Positions 9,686-19,261 of a stretch of 64,000 nucleotides of DNA are shown here, piece after piece. A model generated the notes under the pieces. That model saw nothing but the letters and a program-made list of their open reading frames with translations. It made no database searches and had not been told where the DNA came from. Where the stretch lies: contig NZ_JAGPNL010000001.1 of assembly GCF_018069565.1 (NCBI RefSeq), positions 496,001 through 560,000 of the forward strand, read 5' to 3'. Both the position numbers and the translations under genes were made by a program. Position 1 is the first letter of the stretch; every line of letters starts with the position of its first letter. Source of the stretch: Streptomyces tagetis. GTDB taxonomy: Bacteria > Actinomycetota > Actinomycetes > Streptomycetales > Streptomycetaceae.

Positions 9686-10840
9686 CTACGCGGGCGGCGC
9701 CGCCCGGCCCTCGCCCGGCTCCTCCGGGGCGCCCGGCTTCTCCGGGGCCGCCGGCTCCTCCGGGTTCGCGCCCGGCTCCTCGCGGCCCGGGTCCCCGGCG
9801 ACCGGCGGGGCGACCGGCAGCCCGCCCGTCCCCGGGGTCGCCCCGGGTGCGGCGGGTGCCTCCGGGACGGCGGTCGCCCCCGGTGCGGCGGGCCGCGGTG
9901 CGCCGCGCCGCCGCAGCCACGGGCGCACCACCCGGTGCCACAGCAGCATCAGCACCACCACCGGCACCGCGAACGGCAGCAGCGCCCCGCACACCACCGC
10001 CAGCCAGCGCAGCGCCGTCACGAAGGCGTCCCAGCCGCCCGCCAGCGCGTCGGTGAAACCGGGGCCGTCGTCCCCGTCGTCGCCGTTGTCACCGGCTCGC
10101 TGCGTCTCGGTCAGCGACAGGGTGACGGTGGCCAGCTCGGTGCGGTCCTTCAGGGCCGCCTGCCGGGCCAGCAACGCTTCCAACTCGGCCTCGCGCGAGC
10201 TGAGTTCACCCTCCAGCAGGACCACGTCGTCCAGCGCGGTGGCCCGCTCCATCAGCTCGCGGACCCGGATCACGCTGGCCCGCTGCGAGGCGATGCGGCT
10301 CTCCACGTCGACCACCTGGTCGGTGACGTCCTCCGCCTGGGCCGAGCGCTCCAGCAGCGTCCCCGCGTCCTCCAGCTCGTCCAGGACCGCCTGGTACCGG
10401 TCGGCCGGCACCCGCAGCACCATCCGGGTCCGCTCCCGGCCCTCCCGGTCGCGGGTCGTCGTCTCGTCGCCGACGTACCCGCCGGCCCGCTCGACACCGC
10501 TCCGGGCCGCGTCACGGGCGCCGGGCACGTCCTCGACCCGCACGGTCAGCGAGGCGGTGCGCGCGACATGGGTCCGCGCGGTCGCCGCCGCGGACCCGGC
10601 CCGGCCGCGCTCCGCGTCGGTGCCCGACCCGCCGGCGTCCTCCTTGCCTGCGCTCTTCTCGTCGGCCGCCGCCCCCGCCCCGGCGTCGGCCGGGGCGTAC
10701 GCCGGCTCGTCGCGGGCCGCGGCGGAGCCGGGTTTCGCCGAGTCGTCCGAGGCGCCGCAGCCCGCCAGGGCGAGCGAGGCGGCGAGCAGCAGCGCGGACA
10801 GGGCGCGCACCGGCCGCGCGGAACGTCGTCGTACGGGCAT
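9686..10840 (-). CDS. DUF4349 domain-containing lipoprotein
   Basis: 384 residues. The N-terminus has a lipoprotein signal (LLLAASLALAGC, lipobox LAGC), then an Ala/Gly/Asp-rich linker. Next is the DUF4349 domain (~100-270) with two beta-rich segments around a coiled coil (about 185-240). A hydrophobic helix (LAVVCGALLPFAVPVVVLMLL, truncated here) lies near residue 290, and the tail is Pro/Ala/Glu-rich. The layout implies lipid anchoring plus one transmembrane helix, with the coiled coil outside the cell. The function of DUF4349 is unknown. The gene is divergent from hemY, with a 170-bp spacer carrying a purine-rich ggaggcggcgg tandem repeat. Confidence 0.88.
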   Translation of the reverse strand: MPVRRRSARPVRALSALLLAASLALAGCGASDDSAKPGSAAARDEPAYAPADAGAGAAADEKSAGKEDAGGSGTDAERGRAGSAAATARTHVARTASLTVRVEDVPGARDAARSGVERAGGYVGDETTTRDREGRERTRMVLRVPADRYQAVLDELEDAGTLLERSAQAEDVTDQVVDVESRIASQRASVIRVRELMERATALDDVVLLEGELSSREAELEALLARQAALKDRTELATVTLSLTETQRAGDNGDDGDDGPGFTDALAGGWDAFVTALRWLAVVCGALLPFAVPVVVLMLLWHRVVRPWLRRRGAPRPAAPGATAVPEAPAAPGATPGTGGLPVAPPVAGDPGREEPGANPEEPAAPEKPGAPEEPGEGRAAPPA

Positions 10841-11010
10841 GGTCCGTCCCCCCAGGGATCGTGATGCTTGTCGTACGTTCGACGTCCGGCGGGCGCGGAC
10901 GGTGGCCTCCGGCGGGTCCCGAAGCGGTCACGATCCGGACGCGGCGGGAGGCGGTGGGGAGGCGGCGGGGAGGCGGCGGAGCGCTCCGCCGGGTCTGACA
11001 AGCTGGTGCC

Positions 11011-12465
11011 ATGAGCGCTAGCGAGAGCCCCGCGGACCCGGGGCACGTCGTCGTCATCGGGGCCGGGATCGCCGGACTGGCCGCCGCCCACCGCCTGCTG
11101 GGACACGGCGCCCGGGTGACCGTCCTGGAGGCGTCCGGCCGCGTCGGCGGCAAGCTGCTCGCCGGGGAGATCGCCGGGGCGCGCGTCGACCTGGGCGCCG
11201 AATCGATGCTCGCCCGCCGCCCCGAGGCCGTCGGCCTCGCCCGCGAGGCGGGCCTCGGCGACCGGCTCCGGCCACCGGCCACCGCCACCGCCTCCCTGTG
11301 GACCCGCGGCGCCCTGCGCCCCATGCCCAAGGGCCATGTGATGGGCGTCCCCGGCACCGCCGCCGCCCTCGCCGGGGTGCTCTCCGAGGAGGGCCTCGCC
11401 CGCATCGAGCGCGACGCCGACCTGCCCCGCACCGAGATCGGCGACGACGTGGCCGTCGGCGAGTACGTCGCGGCCCGCCTCGGCCGCGAGGTCGTCGACC
11501 GCCTCGTCGAACCGCTGCTCGGCGGCGTCTACGCGGGCGACGCGTACCGGATCTCCCTGCGCTCGGCCGTCCCCCAGCTCTTCGAGGCCGCCCGCACCCA
11601 CACCTCCCTCACCGAGGCCGTACGGGAGATCCAGGGGCGCACCGCCACCGCCCCGACCGGCCAGGGCCCCGTCTTCATGGGCATCGAGGGCGGCGTCGGC
11701 ACGCTCCCCCTCGCCGTCGCCGCCTCGGTGCGCGCCCGGGGCGGCGAGATCGTCACCGGCGCCCCCGTCACCGAGCTGCGCCGCACCGCCTCGGGCGGCT
11801 GGCGGATCGCCGCCGGGGACCGGGTGCTGCACGCCGGCGCGGTCGTCGTCGCCGCCCCCGCGCCCGCCGCCGCCGGCCTGCTGCGCGCCGAGTGCCCGGC
11901 CGCCGCCGCCGAGCTGTCCGCCGTCGAGTACGCCTCCATGGCCCTGATCAGCCTCGCCTACCGGCGCGCGGACGCCGCCGTCCTCCCCGAGGGCAGCGGC
12001 TTCCTCGTGCCACCGGTCGACGGCCGCACCATCAAGGCGTCCACCTTCGCCTCCCGCAAGTGGGGGTGGATCGCCGAGGAGGACCCGGAGCTGGTCGTCG
12101 TGCGCACCTCCGTCGGACGGTACGGGGAGACGGAGATCCTCGGCCGCGACGACCAGGGCCTCGTCGACGTCTCCCGGCACGACCTCAAGGAGGCCACCGG
12201 ACTGGCCGCCGAACCCGTCGCCACCCGCGTCACCCGCTGGGACGACGGCCTGCCCCAGTACCCGGTCGGCCACCACGCGCGCGTGGCCCGCGTCCACGGC
12301 CACGTGGCGAAGCTCCCCGGGCTCGCCCTGTGCGGCGCGGCCTACGACGGGGTCGGCATCCCGGCCGTCATCGCCAGTGCCTACGCCGCCGCCGACCGGG
12401 TCCACGAGGAGCGCGGGCACACCACCGACCCGGTGGGGCGTCCCGGAGGGGGAGCGGGAGAATAG
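11011..12465 (+). CDS. hemY: Coproporphyrinogen III / protoporphyrinogen oxidase (HemY/CgoX)
   Basis: 484 residues. The N-terminal FAD dinucleotide-binding motif [18 protein letters not shown] is at residues 11-28, followed by [14 protein letters not shown] and the family motif [11 protein letters not shown]. The C-terminal FAD segment is [17 protein letters not shown]. In actinobacteria this enzyme (CgoX) oxidises coproporphyrinogen III to coproporphyrin III in the coproporphyrin-dependent haem route. The next gene, hemQ, starts 5 bases after this stop, so the two are co-transcribed and supply the first and last chemistry of the terminal branch. I favour CgoX over classical PPO activity because of the HemQ partner. 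Ferrochelatase (CpfC) is not in the window. Confidence 0.95.
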   Translation: MSASESPADPGHVVVIGAGIAGLAAAHRLLGHGARVTVLEASGRVGGKLLAGEIAGARVDLGAESMLARRPEAVGLAREAGLGDRLRPPATATASLWTRGALRPMPKGHVMGVPGTAAALAGVLSEEGLARIERDADLPRTEIGDDVAVGEYVAARLGREVVDRLVEPLLGGVYAGDAYRISLRSAVPQLFEAARTHTSLTEAVREIQGRTATAPTGQGPVFMGIEGGVGTLPLAVAASVRARGGEIVTGAPVTELRRTASGGWRIAAGDRVLHAGAVVVAAPAPAAAGLLRAECPAAAAELSAVEYASMALISLAYRRADAAVLPEGSGFLVPPVDGRTIKASTFASRKWGWIAEEDPELVVVRTSVGRYGETEILGRDDQGLVDVSRHDLKEATGLAAEPVATRVTRWDDGLPQYPVGHHARVARVHGHVAKLPGLALCGAAYDGVGIPAVIASAYAAADRVHEERGHTTDPVGRPGGGAGE

Positions 12466-12469
12466 GGCC

Positions 12470-13201
12470 ATGAGTGACAACGCCTCCACCCCCGCCGCCG
12501 GCCGCATCCCCAACAAGGGAAAGCTGGCCAAGGACCTCAACGATGTCATCCGCTACACCCTCTGGTCCGTCTTCCGGCTCAAGGACGTGCTCCCCGAGGA
12601 CCGCGCCGGCCACGCCGAAGAGGTCCAGGAGCTGTTCGACCAGCTCACCGCGAAGGGGGTGACGATCCGCGGCACGTACGACGTCTCCGGGCTCCGCGCC
12701 GACGCCGACCTCATGATCTGGTGGCACGCCGAGACCGCCGACGAACTCCAGGAGGCGTACAACCTCTTCCGCCGCACCCGGCTGGGCCGCGCCATGACCC
12801 CGGTCTGGTCGAACATGGCGCTGCACCGCCCCGCCGAGTTCAACCGCTCGCACATCCCGGCCTTCCTGGCCGACGAGACGCCGCGCAACTACATCAGCGT
12901 CTACCCGTTCGTGCGCTCCTACGACTGGTACCTGCTGCCCGACGAGGACCGCCGCCGCATGCTCGCCGACCACGGCAAGATGGCCCGCGGCTACCCGGAC
13001 GTGCGCGCCAACACGGTCGCCTCCTTCTCGCTGGGCGACTACGAGTGGCTCCTCGCCTTCGAGGCCGACGAGCTGGACCGCATCGTCGACCTCATGCGCC
13101 ACCTGCGCGCCTCCGAGGCGCGGATGCACGTCCGCGAGGAGGTCCCGTTCTTCACGGGCCGCCGCAAGGACATCGCCGAGCTGGTCGCCGGTCTCGCCTG
13201 A
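12470..13201 (+). CDS. hemQ: Coproheme decarboxylase (HemQ/ChdC), chlorite dismutase fold
   Basis: 243 residues with start ATG 12470 (MSDNAS..), 5 bp after the hemY stop. The frame is open upstream to 12377 but overlaps hemY, so the later start is right. Recognisable family segments are [15 protein letters not shown], a [11 protein letters not shown] strand, [16 protein letters not shown] carrying the tyrosine that becomes the catalytic radical site in actinobacterial ChdC, and [12 protein letters not shown], whose His is the likely proximal haem ligand. The enzyme uses hydrogen peroxide to decarboxylate two propionates of coproheme III to give haem b. It ends immediately before the stop of the converging peptidase gene, with no bases between the two stop codons. 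Confidence 0.95.
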   Translation: MSDNASTPAAGRIPNKGKLAKDLNDVIRYTLWSVFRLKDVLPEDRAGHAEEVQELFDQLTAKGVTIRGTYDVSGLRADADLMIWWHAETADELQEAYNLFRRTRLGRAMTPVWSNMALHRPAEFNRSHIPAFLADETPRNYISVYPFVRSYDWYLLPDEDRRRMLADHGKMARGYPDVRANTVASFSLGDYEWLLAFEADELDRIVDLMRHLRASEARMHVREEVPFFTGRRKDIAELVAGLA

Positions 13202-14845
13202 TCAGGCCGCGGGCGCCGGCTCCGGCACCGGCACCGGCTCGGACGCCGGTTCCGGGGCCGGCGCCGTGACCGGACGTGGTTCCGGGCGCGGGGCGCAGGA
13301 CGCGTCCCGCGCCGGGAGCCGCCCCCGGAGCAGGTACGCCTCCAGGTAAGCGTTTGCGCAAGCGTTCGGCCCGCCCGAGATCCCGTGCGTGCCCGCGCCG
13401 CGCTCGGTGACCAGCACCGACCCGGACAGGCGCCGGCGCAGCTCCCGCGCGCCCGCGTACGGGGTGGCGGCGTCGTGCTCGGCGGCCAGCAGCAGCACCG
13501 GCGGCAGCTCGCCGGGCAGGGTGCGCACGTCCAGGGGCCGTTGCCGGGGCGCGGGCCAGTAGGCGCACGGCAGGTTGGTCCACACGTTGTCCCAGGTCTC
13601 GAAGGGCGCGGTGCGGGCCAGGAGGGTGTTGTCCCGGTCCCAGACGCGGAAGTCGGTGGGCCAGGGCGCGTCGTTGCACTCGACGGCGGTGTAGACCGCG
13701 GCGCCGTTCTCCGCTGCCCCGGCCGCCGCCGGCCCGCCGGGCGGCGCCGCCTGCCCGGTCAGCGGCCCGGGGTCCCCCTTCAGGTAGGCCGACAGGGCCG
13801 CCGCGCGGTACGGCCAGTAGCCGTCGTGGTAGCCGGTGTCCAGGAACGCGCCGTGCAACTGCGCCGGGCCCACCGTCCCGCCCGCGGGACGCGCCGAGAG
13901 CCGTTCGCTCGCGCGCTCGTACGCCGCCTGCACCTTCCCGGGCGTGTCGCCGAGGCCGTAGACGTCGTCGTGGGCCGCCGTCCACGTCTTGAACGCCGTC
14001 CAGCGGTCCTCGAACGCCGCCGACTGGCCGAGGTTGTTGCGGTACCAGAGCCGTCCGGGCGCCGGGTTCACCACCGAGTCGAACACCATCCGCCGCACAT
14101 GCGAGGGGAACAGCTCCGCGTACAGCGCCCCGAGGTAGGTGCCGTACGACGCGCCGAGGAAGGTCAGCCGCTCCTCGCCCAGCGCGGCCCGCAGGACGTC
14201 CAGGTCCCGGGCGTTGTTCGGCGAGTGGTAGTGGCGCAGCGCCTCGCCGGTCCGTTCGGCGCAGCCGCGCGCGTACGAGGCCGCCTCGGCGGCGCGTTCC
14301 CGCTTCACCGCGGGGGAGGGGTGCGTGGGCGCGGGCCGGGGGCCCTTGAAGAAGTGCCGCGGGTCCTGGCAGGAGACGGCGGTCGAGGGGGCGACACCGC
14401 GCGGGGCGTAGCCGACCAAGTCGTAGGCGGCCGCGATCCGCCGCCAGGCGGGCGCCTCGGCCGCGCGCGGGAAGGACAGGCCGCTGCCGCCCGGACCGCC
14501 CGGGTTGAAGACCAGGGCGCCCTGCCGGGGCACCGGGCGGCCGTCCCCGTCCGGGTCCTCGCCGGTGGCGGGCAGGCGGCTGACCACGATCCGGATCTGC
14601 TCGCCGTCCGGGTCCGCGTAGTCGAGCGGGACGGTGAGCGTGCCGCAGCGCGCGGCGGCCGGCAGGCCCTCGCCCTCGGGGCAGTCGCCGTCGGCGAGGC
14701 CGGTGGCGGCGGCGCGGGCGGCGGCCACGGCGGTGCCGCGCGCCTCCGCCGCGCCGGTCCCCTCGGGCGCGGCCCCGGCCGGGGGGACGGCGAGGGCGGT
14801 CAGGAGCAGGGCCCCGACGGCCGGGCGGATGACGGCTGTTCGCAT
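13202..14845 (-). CDS. Secreted alpha/beta hydrolase, tripeptidyl-aminopeptidase (TAP) family
   Basis: 547 residues from ATG 14845, preceded by an AAGGGA ribosome binding site (upstream in-frame codons to 14911 are poor). The Sec signal peptide is MRTAVIRPAVGALLLTALAV..AGAAP. The catalytic elements are the nucleophile elbow FLGASYGTYLG (Ser ~229), Asp in LLAAEHDAATP, and His in GAGTHGISGG near the C-terminus, as in Streptomyces TAP peptidases with the C-terminal TAP-like domain. Secreted TAPs remove tripeptides from exported proteins or scavenge peptides. It lies downstream of the MNIO and TIGR04222 genes on the same strand (117-bp gap), so co-expression is possible. A proline-rich PEPxP tail ends the protein. 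Confidence 0.9.
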   Translation of the reverse strand: MRTAVIRPAVGALLLTALAVPPAGAAPEGTGAAEARGTAVAAARAAATGLADGDCPEGEGLPAAARCGTLTVPLDYADPDGEQIRIVVSRLPATGEDPDGDGRPVPRQGALVFNPGGPGGSGLSFPRAAEAPAWRRIAAAYDLVGYAPRGVAPSTAVSCQDPRHFFKGPRPAPTHPSPAVKRERAAEAASYARGCAERTGEALRHYHSPNNARDLDVLRAALGEERLTFLGASYGTYLGALYAELFPSHVRRMVFDSVVNPAPGRLWYRNNLGQSAAFEDRWTAFKTWTAAHDDVYGLGDTPGKVQAAYERASERLSARPAGGTVGPAQLHGAFLDTGYHDGYWPYRAAALSAYLKGDPGPLTGQAAPPGGPAAAGAAENGAAVYTAVECNDAPWPTDFRVWDRDNTLLARTAPFETWDNVWTNLPCAYWPAPRQRPLDVRTLPGELPPVLLLAAEHDAATPYAGARELRRRLSGSVLVTERGAGTHGISGGPNACANAYLEAYLLRGRLPARDASCAPRPEPRPVTAPAPEPASEPVPVPEPAPAA

Positions 14846-14962
14846 CGGGGTGTCCCTTCGGTGCGCGGCGACGACACCGGGGATGCTGCGTGGCGGGGCG
14901 CGGCCGGGCAAGCACCGTCCGGCGTGTCGGCACCGGGGCGCTTCCGTGCGCCCCCGGGTGTG

Positions 14963-15856
14963 TCAGCCCGCCTGGCCGGCAGACCCGGCGTCCCCCTCGC
15001 GGCGGCCGTGGGGCGGCCGGTGGCCCCCGGGCGGCCGGTGACCGTACGGGGGCGGGGCGCTGCGGGCGCTCTGCGGGCGTCCCCCGACGTGCTCCTCGCG
15101 GTCGGCGAAGGCCGCCCGCAGGTCCGGCTCGCCGACGGCGTGGACACCGCGCACGGCGACCGACACGAGGAACGCGCGCTCGTCGCCCCGGCCACCCCCG
15201 CCGGCCTGCCGGGCGAGCGCGCCGAGCAGCCGCTGCCCGGCGGGGGACGCCCAGTGCGGGTAGGGGTGCACCTCCATGCGGGCGATGGCCAGGCAGCTCA
15301 GGGTGAGGGTGAGCGGCAGCGCGAACCACAGGGCGATCAGGTGGCGCGGCAGCTCCACCGGGACGGGCAGCGCCAGGGCGACGCCGGCCAGCACGCACAC
15401 CGCCGCCGCGGCGAGCCGCACCCGCCGCACCCCGGCGGCGACACTGCGGCTGCCGTCCGGCACGGCGAGCCCGGCACCGACCAGCCGGCCGGCGAGGGAG
15501 CGCACCGGGTCGGCGCCGGCCGCCACGGCCCGTACCGGCGCTATCCGGGACTGGCCGCCGGGCCCTATGGCACCGAGGACGGACCATTCCATCTCGTCCC
15601 GCGCGCACGGGTCGACGACGGTCGCCCAGCCGGTGTGCGCGAGCAGCAGCCGCCGCTGACGGGCCATCGCCACGAGCGTCAGGTCGGCGACCCGCCGCGG
15701 GCCCCCGGAGAGGAACGCTGCCTCGTACAGCGTCAGCGGGCGCTCGCGCCCGGCGCCGCGGTCGAGCGCGGCGGAGCGGACGGCCGCCAGGCACAGCCGT
15801 GCGCACGCCGTACCCGCCACGGCCCACGCGGTCAGCAGCAGAGGGACCCAGAACAT
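14963..15856 (-). CDS. TIGR04222-domain membrane protein
   Basis: 297 residues. Helix 1 is at the N-terminus (FWVPLLLTAWAVAGTAC). A cytosolic region carries the family motif LYEAAFLSGGPRRVADLTLVAMARQ (~42-66; 20-residue limit applies elsewhere). Two adjacent helices follow at ~170-190 and ~198-217, then a hydrophilic tail. As I recall the family, many TIGR04222 proteins end in a Gly/Cys-rich low-complexity tail and often neighbour DUF692 genes. Here the tail is Gly/Arg/Pro/His-rich and has no cysteine after residue ~212. It lies 97 bp downstream of the DUF692/MNIO gene on the same strand, so they probably form a unit. Function unknown. Confidence 0.82.
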   Translation of the reverse strand: MFWVPLLLTAWAVAGTACARLCLAAVRSAALDRGAGRERPLTLYEAAFLSGGPRRVADLTLVAMARQRRLLLAHTGWATVVDPCARDEMEWSVLGAIGPGGQSRIAPVRAVAAGADPVRSLAGRLVGAGLAVPDGSRSVAAGVRRVRLAAAAVCVLAGVALALPVPVELPRHLIALWFALPLTLTLSCLAIARMEVHPYPHWASPAGQRLLGALARQAGGGGRGDERAFLVSVAVRGVHAVGEPDLRAAFADREEHVGGRPQSARSAPPPYGHRPPGGHRPPHGRREGDAGSAGQAG

Positions 15857-15953
15857 GCCGTACTTCTATGCCACCGCCGCCCGCCCGCGCCATGCCCTGT
15901 TCACATTCCGGACGCGGTGTGACGGTCCCTCGGCCGGGGGTCGGAGGCCGGGT

Positions 15954-17321
15954 TCAGCGGCGCGACAGCACCCGCCGGGCCGTCCGGGCCAGGCGCGCGG
16001 CCGGTGTCCGCGGGCGCGGTGCCGGTCCCGACCGGTCGAGCCACCACTCCCGCAGCCGGTGCCGGGCCCGCGCGTCGCCCGGCCGGCCGTCGCGCAGCAG
16101 CGCTTCGGCGAAGTCCAGCGCGTCACGCCGGTACCCGCCGGTCAGCGGCCGGCCCTGGGCGTACGCGAGGAAGGCGGGCCGGTACTCCTCGCCGAGGAGG
16201 GCGGGGAGTTCGGGCGCCACCTTGGCGACCACGTCGGCCCGCTTGGCGGCGAGCGCCCGCGCCTGCACCCCGATCCGCATCCGGTCGAAGCCCTCCGGTA
16301 CGGGCGTCCCGGCGACCAGCGCGGACAGCAACGAGGTCTGCGCGAGGCCGAGCCGCCGCCGGGCCGGGTCGGTGGCTTCCTCCGCCGCCTCGCGCGGGAC
16401 CGGTCGCGGTGCGGGCGGCGAGGAGGGGCCCGGAGCGGTGCCGGGGCCGTCGTCGGAGCGGGAGCCCCGGGAAGCACCGGGGCCCGTACCGGCATCGCGG
16501 CCCCGGGTCACGGCGGCCCGGATGGCGTCCATCTCCGCCGCCAGTTCGCCCGGCGGGGGGAAGTTCTCGTCGCGCTCCAGCAGCACGCCCGGCGGCGCCA
16601 CCCGCGAGGCGAGGTCGGTGAGGATGTCCAGCACCACGGGCGGCACGGGGTGGGCGTGGCTGTCGTGCCAGACGCCGTCGCGCACGAAGCCGCCCGCGAC
16701 GTGGACGTAGGCCAGGGCCTCCAGCGGGAGGTCGCGCAGCGCCTCGGCCGGGTCCTCGCCCCGGTTGACGTGGTTGGTGTGGAGGTTGGCCACGTCGATC
16801 AGCAGCCGCACCCCGGTGCGGTCGGCCAGCTCGTACAGGAACTGTCCCTCCGTCATCTCCTCGCCCGGCCAGGACAGCAGCGCGGCGATGTTCTCCACGG
16901 CGAGCGGCACGGGCAGCGCGTCCTGCGCGACGCGCACGTTCTCGCACAGCACGTCGAGGGCGTCGCGGGTGCGCGGCACGGGCAGCAGGTGCCCCGCCTC
17001 CAGGCGCGGCGAGGCGGTCAGCGGCCCGCCCGCCCGCACGAACGCGATGTGCTCGGTGACCAGCGGCGCTTCCAGCACCCGTACCCGCTCGGCCAGCGCC
17101 GCGAGCCGCCCGGCGTCCGGCCGCTCGGCGCCGCCGAGGCCGAGCGAGACGCCGTGCGGGACGACGGTGACGCCGCGTTCGCGCAGCCGCAGCAGCGAGC
17201 CGGGCACGTGTCCCGGGCAGACGTTCTCCGCGACCGCCTCGACCCAGTCGACGCCGGGCATCGCCTCCACGACCCCCGCGATCTCCGGCCGCCACCCGAT
17301 CCCCGTCCCGAGCCGCACCAT
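15954..17321 (-). CDS. DUF692/MNIO-family multinuclear iron oxidase with fused C-terminal partner-like domain
   Basis: 455 residues. The N-terminal ~275 residues form the MNIO (DUF692) TIM-barrel. Candidate metal ligands appear in order: His in [12 protein letters not shown], Glu/His in VTEHIAF, Glu/Asn in AVENIAALL, Asp/Asn/His in [11 protein letters not shown], His in YVHVAGG, Asp/His in [10 protein letters not shown], Glu in [14 protein letters not shown] enzymes such as MbnB and TglH modify cysteine in RiPP precursors using an Fe cluster. Residues ~325-455, after a Pro/Arg-rich linker, look like the HvfC/BufC-type partner (DUF2063) that normally is a separate gene ([17 protein letters not shown].. 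/ [17 protein letters not shown]). Homologous to SCO6045-type proteins, I believe. No obvious cysteine-rich precursor gene is adjacent. Confidence 0.85.
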   Translation of the reverse strand: MVRLGTGIGWRPEIAGVVEAMPGVDWVEAVAENVCPGHVPGSLLRLRERGVTVVPHGVSLGLGGAERPDAGRLAALAERVRVLEAPLVTEHIAFVRAGGPLTASPRLEAGHLLPVPRTRDALDVLCENVRVAQDALPVPLAVENIAALLSWPGEEMTEGQFLYELADRTGVRLLIDVANLHTNHVNRGEDPAEALRDLPLEALAYVHVAGGFVRDGVWHDSHAHPVPPVVLDILTDLASRVAPPGVLLERDENFPPPGELAAEMDAIRAAVTRGRDAGTGPGASRGSRSDDGPGTAPGPSSPPAPRPVPREAAEEATDPARRRLGLAQTSLLSALVAGTPVPEGFDRMRIGVQARALAAKRADVVAKVAPELPALLGEEYRPAFLAYAQGRPLTGGYRRDALDFAEALLRDGRPGDARARHRLREWWLDRSGPAPRPRTPAARLARTARRVLSRR

Positions 17322-17474
17322 GCCGTTCCCCCCGTTCCCGTCCCTGATCCCGTCACCGTCCCGGCCCCCGGAGCCGTCCCCGTACGCCGTGCCCCGCCCC
17401 CCGGTACGAGGGCTATGTCCCGGATCTCCCGGCCGGAACCCCGAGGAGGGTGTCTTCAGAGCAACATCTGAGCT

Positions 17475-18203
17475 TCACGCGGGGCGGCGGCGCAGTGCCG
17501 GGTGGTCCGCGATCACCGTGCAGGAGCCGGGGGCGATCTCCGTGAAACCGGCGTCCCGGACCATGGGCAGGCCGGCCTCGGTGAGGGCGGGCCAGCCGGC
17601 GGGGTCCGCGGCGCGCACGGCGAGCGGGAAACCGGCGTCCTGCCAGGCGGTGCGCTCCGCCGGGGACAGGGCCCACCAGGCGAGCTGGGCGCCGTGCCCG
17701 GCCTGGGCCATCGCCTTGCCCGCCGTCATGTCCAGTCCGGGGTTGAGCCACAGCACGGGCACCGACGGACCGGCGGCGGCCGGGGGTTCGGGGTCGTCTA
17801 GGTCGGTGCCGGAGACCTGGAGGCGGGCCAGGTCCTTCGGCCAGCCGTCGAGCGGCACGGGCGGGAAGACCCGCACTCGCGCCGACCCCCCGGTGACGGT
17901 GATGCCGGGCAGCGCCTCGGCCCGCCGCCACTCGGCGCCCCGTGCCCGCCGCACCACCTTGCGGATGCGGGCGTCCTCCCAGCCGCGCACGGCACCGGCC
18001 CAGTCGCCATCGCCGTTCGCGCGCTCGTCGGCCAGCAGGAGCAGCACGGCTCGGGCGGTGGTCTCCAGCGCGTCCGTACGGGCCGGCGGATCGGCCCGTT
18101 CGATGCGGACGACCAGCGGCAGGACGAACTGCGGCGCGAGATCGCGGGCGCCGGGCGCGGCGCGGAAGGGGCTGTCGGGGACGGACGTCGGTTCGGTGCT
18201 CAC
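17475..18203 (-). CDS. PTH2-like peptidyl-tRNA hydrolase domain protein
   Basis: 242 residues with a GTG start (18201-18203) after GGGGAC. The C-terminal ~110 residues match the archaeal/eukaryotic-type peptidyl-tRNA hydrolase 2 fold: LNPGLDMTAGKAMAQAGHGA corresponds to the (K)MSxGKxAAQxxHA signature, and PMVRDAGFTEIAPGSCTVIA to the closing T-x-I-(A/G)PG segment. The N-terminal ~130 residues are an actinobacterial extension of unknown role (APQFVLPLVVRIERADPPA..). In vitro PTH2 frees tRNA from peptidyl-tRNA, but housekeeping activity in bacteria is Pth1, so this domain may have another substrate. Minus-strand neighbours are the MNIO gene downstream (153-bp gap) and a deacetylase upstream. Confidence 0.75.
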   Translation of the reverse strand: MSTEPTSVPDSPFRAAPGARDLAPQFVLPLVVRIERADPPARTDALETTARAVLLLLADERANGDGDWAGAVRGWEDARIRKVVRRARGAEWRRAEALPGITVTGGSARVRVFPPVPLDGWPKDLARLQVSGTDLDDPEPPAAAGPSVPVLWLNPGLDMTAGKAMAQAGHGAQLAWWALSPAERTAWQDAGFPLAVRAADPAGWPALTEAGLPMVRDAGFTEIAPGSCTVIADHPALRRRPA

Positions 18204-18285
18204 GTCCCCAGTCTGCCAAGCCGGCCGGTCACGCCGGTGCCCGGACCGCAGCCCAGGCCGCGCGGGGCCGGCCCGGTGTCCCGCC

Positions 18286-19173
18286 TCAGTGCCGCCCGTT
18301 CGCGGCGCCGATCAGGTCGGAGACCTTGACCAGGGTGTATCCGCGCTCGCGCAGCGCCGGCACGATGGTCCGCACGGCTTCCTCGGTCACCGGGGCGGCG
18401 CTGTCGGTGCAGTGCATGACGACGACCGAGCCCGGCCGGACCCCGTCCAGCACCTGCCCGGCCACCGCGTCGGCGTCCGTGGCGAAGGCGTCGCCGCTCA
18501 CCACGTCCCACTGCACGGCGGTGACGCCGGTCGCGGACAGCTCCTTGAGCGCGGTGCGGTCGTAACAGCCGCCGGGGAAACGGAAGTACGGCATCGGATC
18601 GGGCACCCCGGCCTTGCGGAAGGCGTCGTAGGCGCGCTCCACGTCCGTACGCATCCGCTCCCGGGACACGGTCGGCAGGCCGTAGCAGTCACCGGTGTAG
18701 GAGTAGTGGCTGTAGGAGTGGTTGGCGATCTCGAACTGGGGGTCCCGGCCGAGGGAGCGGGCCTCGTCCGGGTACTCCTCGGCCCAGCGCCCGGTCATGA
18801 ACACGGTGGCGGGCACCTTCAGCTCCCGCAGGGTGGCGATCAGCTTCGGGTTGTCGAAGCGCTCGCCCGACGCCGCCCGGGGCCCCTGGTCGGCGGTCAT
18901 GTCGGCGTCGAAGGTGAGGGCGACCGTCTTGCCCTGGGTGCGGGGCCCGTGTTCGAAGACGGGGGTGAGCCCGCCGGGCCCCGGGGCGAGGGTGGGCGGC
19001 TTGGCGGGGGCGGCGGACGGCGACGGGGAGGCGGAGGCGGAGGAGACGGCGGAGGGGGCCGAGGCTCCGGGCCGGGGCGCCTGCGGGGCGTCGGCGGTCC
19101 CGCAGGCGGCGAGGGCCGCGGAGGCGGCGCCCAGGGCGCACACGAGGGCGGTACGTCGTACGAGAGGATTCAC
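18286..19173 (-). CDS. Polysaccharide deacetylase lipoprotein (CE4)
   Basis: 295 residues, GTG start at 19171-19173. The lipoprotein signal is ALGAASAALAAC (lipobox LAAC), then a Ser/Pro/Ala linker to ~70. The NodB/CE4 domain (~90-285) has motif 1 TFDADMT (catalytic Asp and first metal Asp), motif 2 HSYSHY (metal His pair), motif 3 RFPGGCYD, motif 4 VQWDVVSGD and motif 5 VVMHCTD. All catalytic residues are present, so it should deacetylate an N-acetylated cell-wall or extracellular glycan at the outer membrane face. It shares strand with the Rieske oxidoreductase gene upstream (88-bp gap). Confidence 0.93.
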   Translation of the reverse strand: MNPLVRRTALVCALGAASAALAACGTADAPQAPRPGASAPSAVSSASASPSPSAAPAKPPTLAPGPGGLTPVFEHGPRTQGKTVALTFDADMTADQGPRAASGERFDNPKLIATLRELKVPATVFMTGRWAEEYPDEARSLGRDPQFEIANHSYSHYSYTGDCYGLPTVSRERMRTDVERAYDAFRKAGVPDPMPYFRFPGGCYDRTALKELSATGVTAVQWDVVSGDAFATDADAVAGQVLDGVRPGSVVVMHCTDSAAPVTEEAVRTIVPALRERGYTLVKVSDLIGAANGRH

Positions 19174-19261
19174 CGTACGACCGTAGGAGTGTGGTGATCG
19201 GAAGATACGACGATCGGGGGCGACGTGCCCGGGGCGTCACCCTCCCGGGCCAGACGTGCCC

